A stretch of 64,000 bases of DNA, from NCBI GenBank assembly GCA_026225945.1, contig JAMJFZ010004061.1:21373501-21437500 (forward strand). The letters run 5' to 3'. Both the position numbers and the translations under genes were made by a program. This DNA comes from Cricetomys ansorgei. Its lineage: Eukaryota; Chordata; Mammalia; Rodentia; Nesomyidae. Positions 63,441 through 64,000 of the stretch are shown one piece after another. Each line of letters begins with the position of its first letter. Position 1 is the first letter of the stretch. The notes under the pieces were generated by a model. The model did no database searches and was not told where the DNA came from. It saw only the letters and a program-made list of their open reading frames with translations.

Positions 63441-64000
63441 ATGCTGTCTGTTTGAGCCGCTCTTTTGTGTGTGTGTTGTTTTCGTATCCCACTGCTTGGA
63501 CTACTTAAGACGTGACGTGTGACTTTCTTAGCAAGAGGTCCCACAGAGACCACCAGTCTCCCCATGAGGCCATGATATGAGCCATAGTGAAGCTCCAGGG
63601 TTTCCCATCCCCAGTAGAGAAAGCTGCTAGCTTTGTGCCTGTGCAGATGATGGTCTGGTTTCATTAGATCTCGAATCATTAAAGGTTTTAATGATCTTGG
63701 GATTCTAGTCCGTTCTTCTACACTGTTGCTTTTAGAAGACAGCTAGATTCTCTGTCACCATCTCTGCTTGCTGGGGGGGGGGTGTGCTTAAATGAAGAGG
63801 AGAGACTTAGTGGGGGTCTCCTGGGCTGGTTGGGCAGGTGCAGGAGAGCCAGGCTGTGTGCACTTGAGATTCTCCAAGCCTTTGTGGAAACAGCACACAC
63901 ACTGGTGCATCCAATAGTCATCCTCATTTACTGCCAACCTCAGTTCTGAGGTTTTCTAAGGCTAACAACCACAGGAGGAGGTAGTACTCACTGAGTGCTT
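63441..64000. other. Intergenic sequence after Adam19
   Basis: It follows the poly(A) site. It contains the GT-rich downstream element at its start and a G-run near 63773-63782. No gene or repeat family is recognised. Confidence 0.75.

Noticed and set aside
1..64000. Search for CRISPR arrays, operons, bacterial or phage systems
   Set aside because: The window is spliced mammalian DNA with SINEs; simple repeats here have no spacer structure.

Overview
The window is rodent nuclear DNA. It holds almost all of one protein-coding gene, Adam19 (meltrin beta), on the + strand. The rodent assignment rests on dense B1, B2/B3 and B4/ID-type SINEs and two copies of the rodent hAT element URR1, mixed with older MIR, MER5 and MER20 relics. 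The coding sequence reads as rodent ADAM19, but it appears to differ from house mouse as I remember it at scattered residues. I therefore favour another murid or a cricetid and do not name a species.

Layout. Bases 1-13857 are the 3' part of an upstream intron; the promoter, signal peptide and first prodomain exons lie outside the window. Twenty coding exons follow between 13858 and 59971. All 19 intervening introns have GT-AG ends, and the exons join without a frame break into 836 complete residues plus a stop (2512 coding bases, entering in the last base of a split codon). In a 23-exon layout these would be exons 4-23 (recalled, not checked). The 3' UTR runs from 59972 to about 63440, with a single ATTAAA signal and a GT-rich downstream element. 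The last 560 bases are intergenic, with nothing recognised.

Protein order: rest of the prodomain with its cysteine switch, a furin site split over an exon junction, an adamalysin zinc metalloprotease domain ([12 protein letters not shown], then a Met-turn), disintegrin domain, cysteine-rich domain, EGF-like module, one transmembrane helix, and a proline-rich cytoplasmic tail with SH3-type ligands. This is a complete, apparently active membrane sheddase. Window residue numbers (w1 = first complete residue at 13859) are used throughout; full-length numbering should be about w+84.

The non-coding DNA is mostly ordinary intron with SINEs and microsatellites. The points most worth a second look are: an open read-through plus AATAAA just after the disintegrin exon, which could make a soluble truncated isoform; a B1 insertion with a perfect 17-bp target duplication 56 bp upstream of the penultimate coding exon; two URR1 copies with recognisable 8-bp duplications, one inside the 3' UTR; an unexplained 110-120 bp direct duplication in the intron before the penultimate exon; and an AT-rich block in the intron after the disintegrin exon that may be retro-derived. 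No undescribed multi-gene system is visible.
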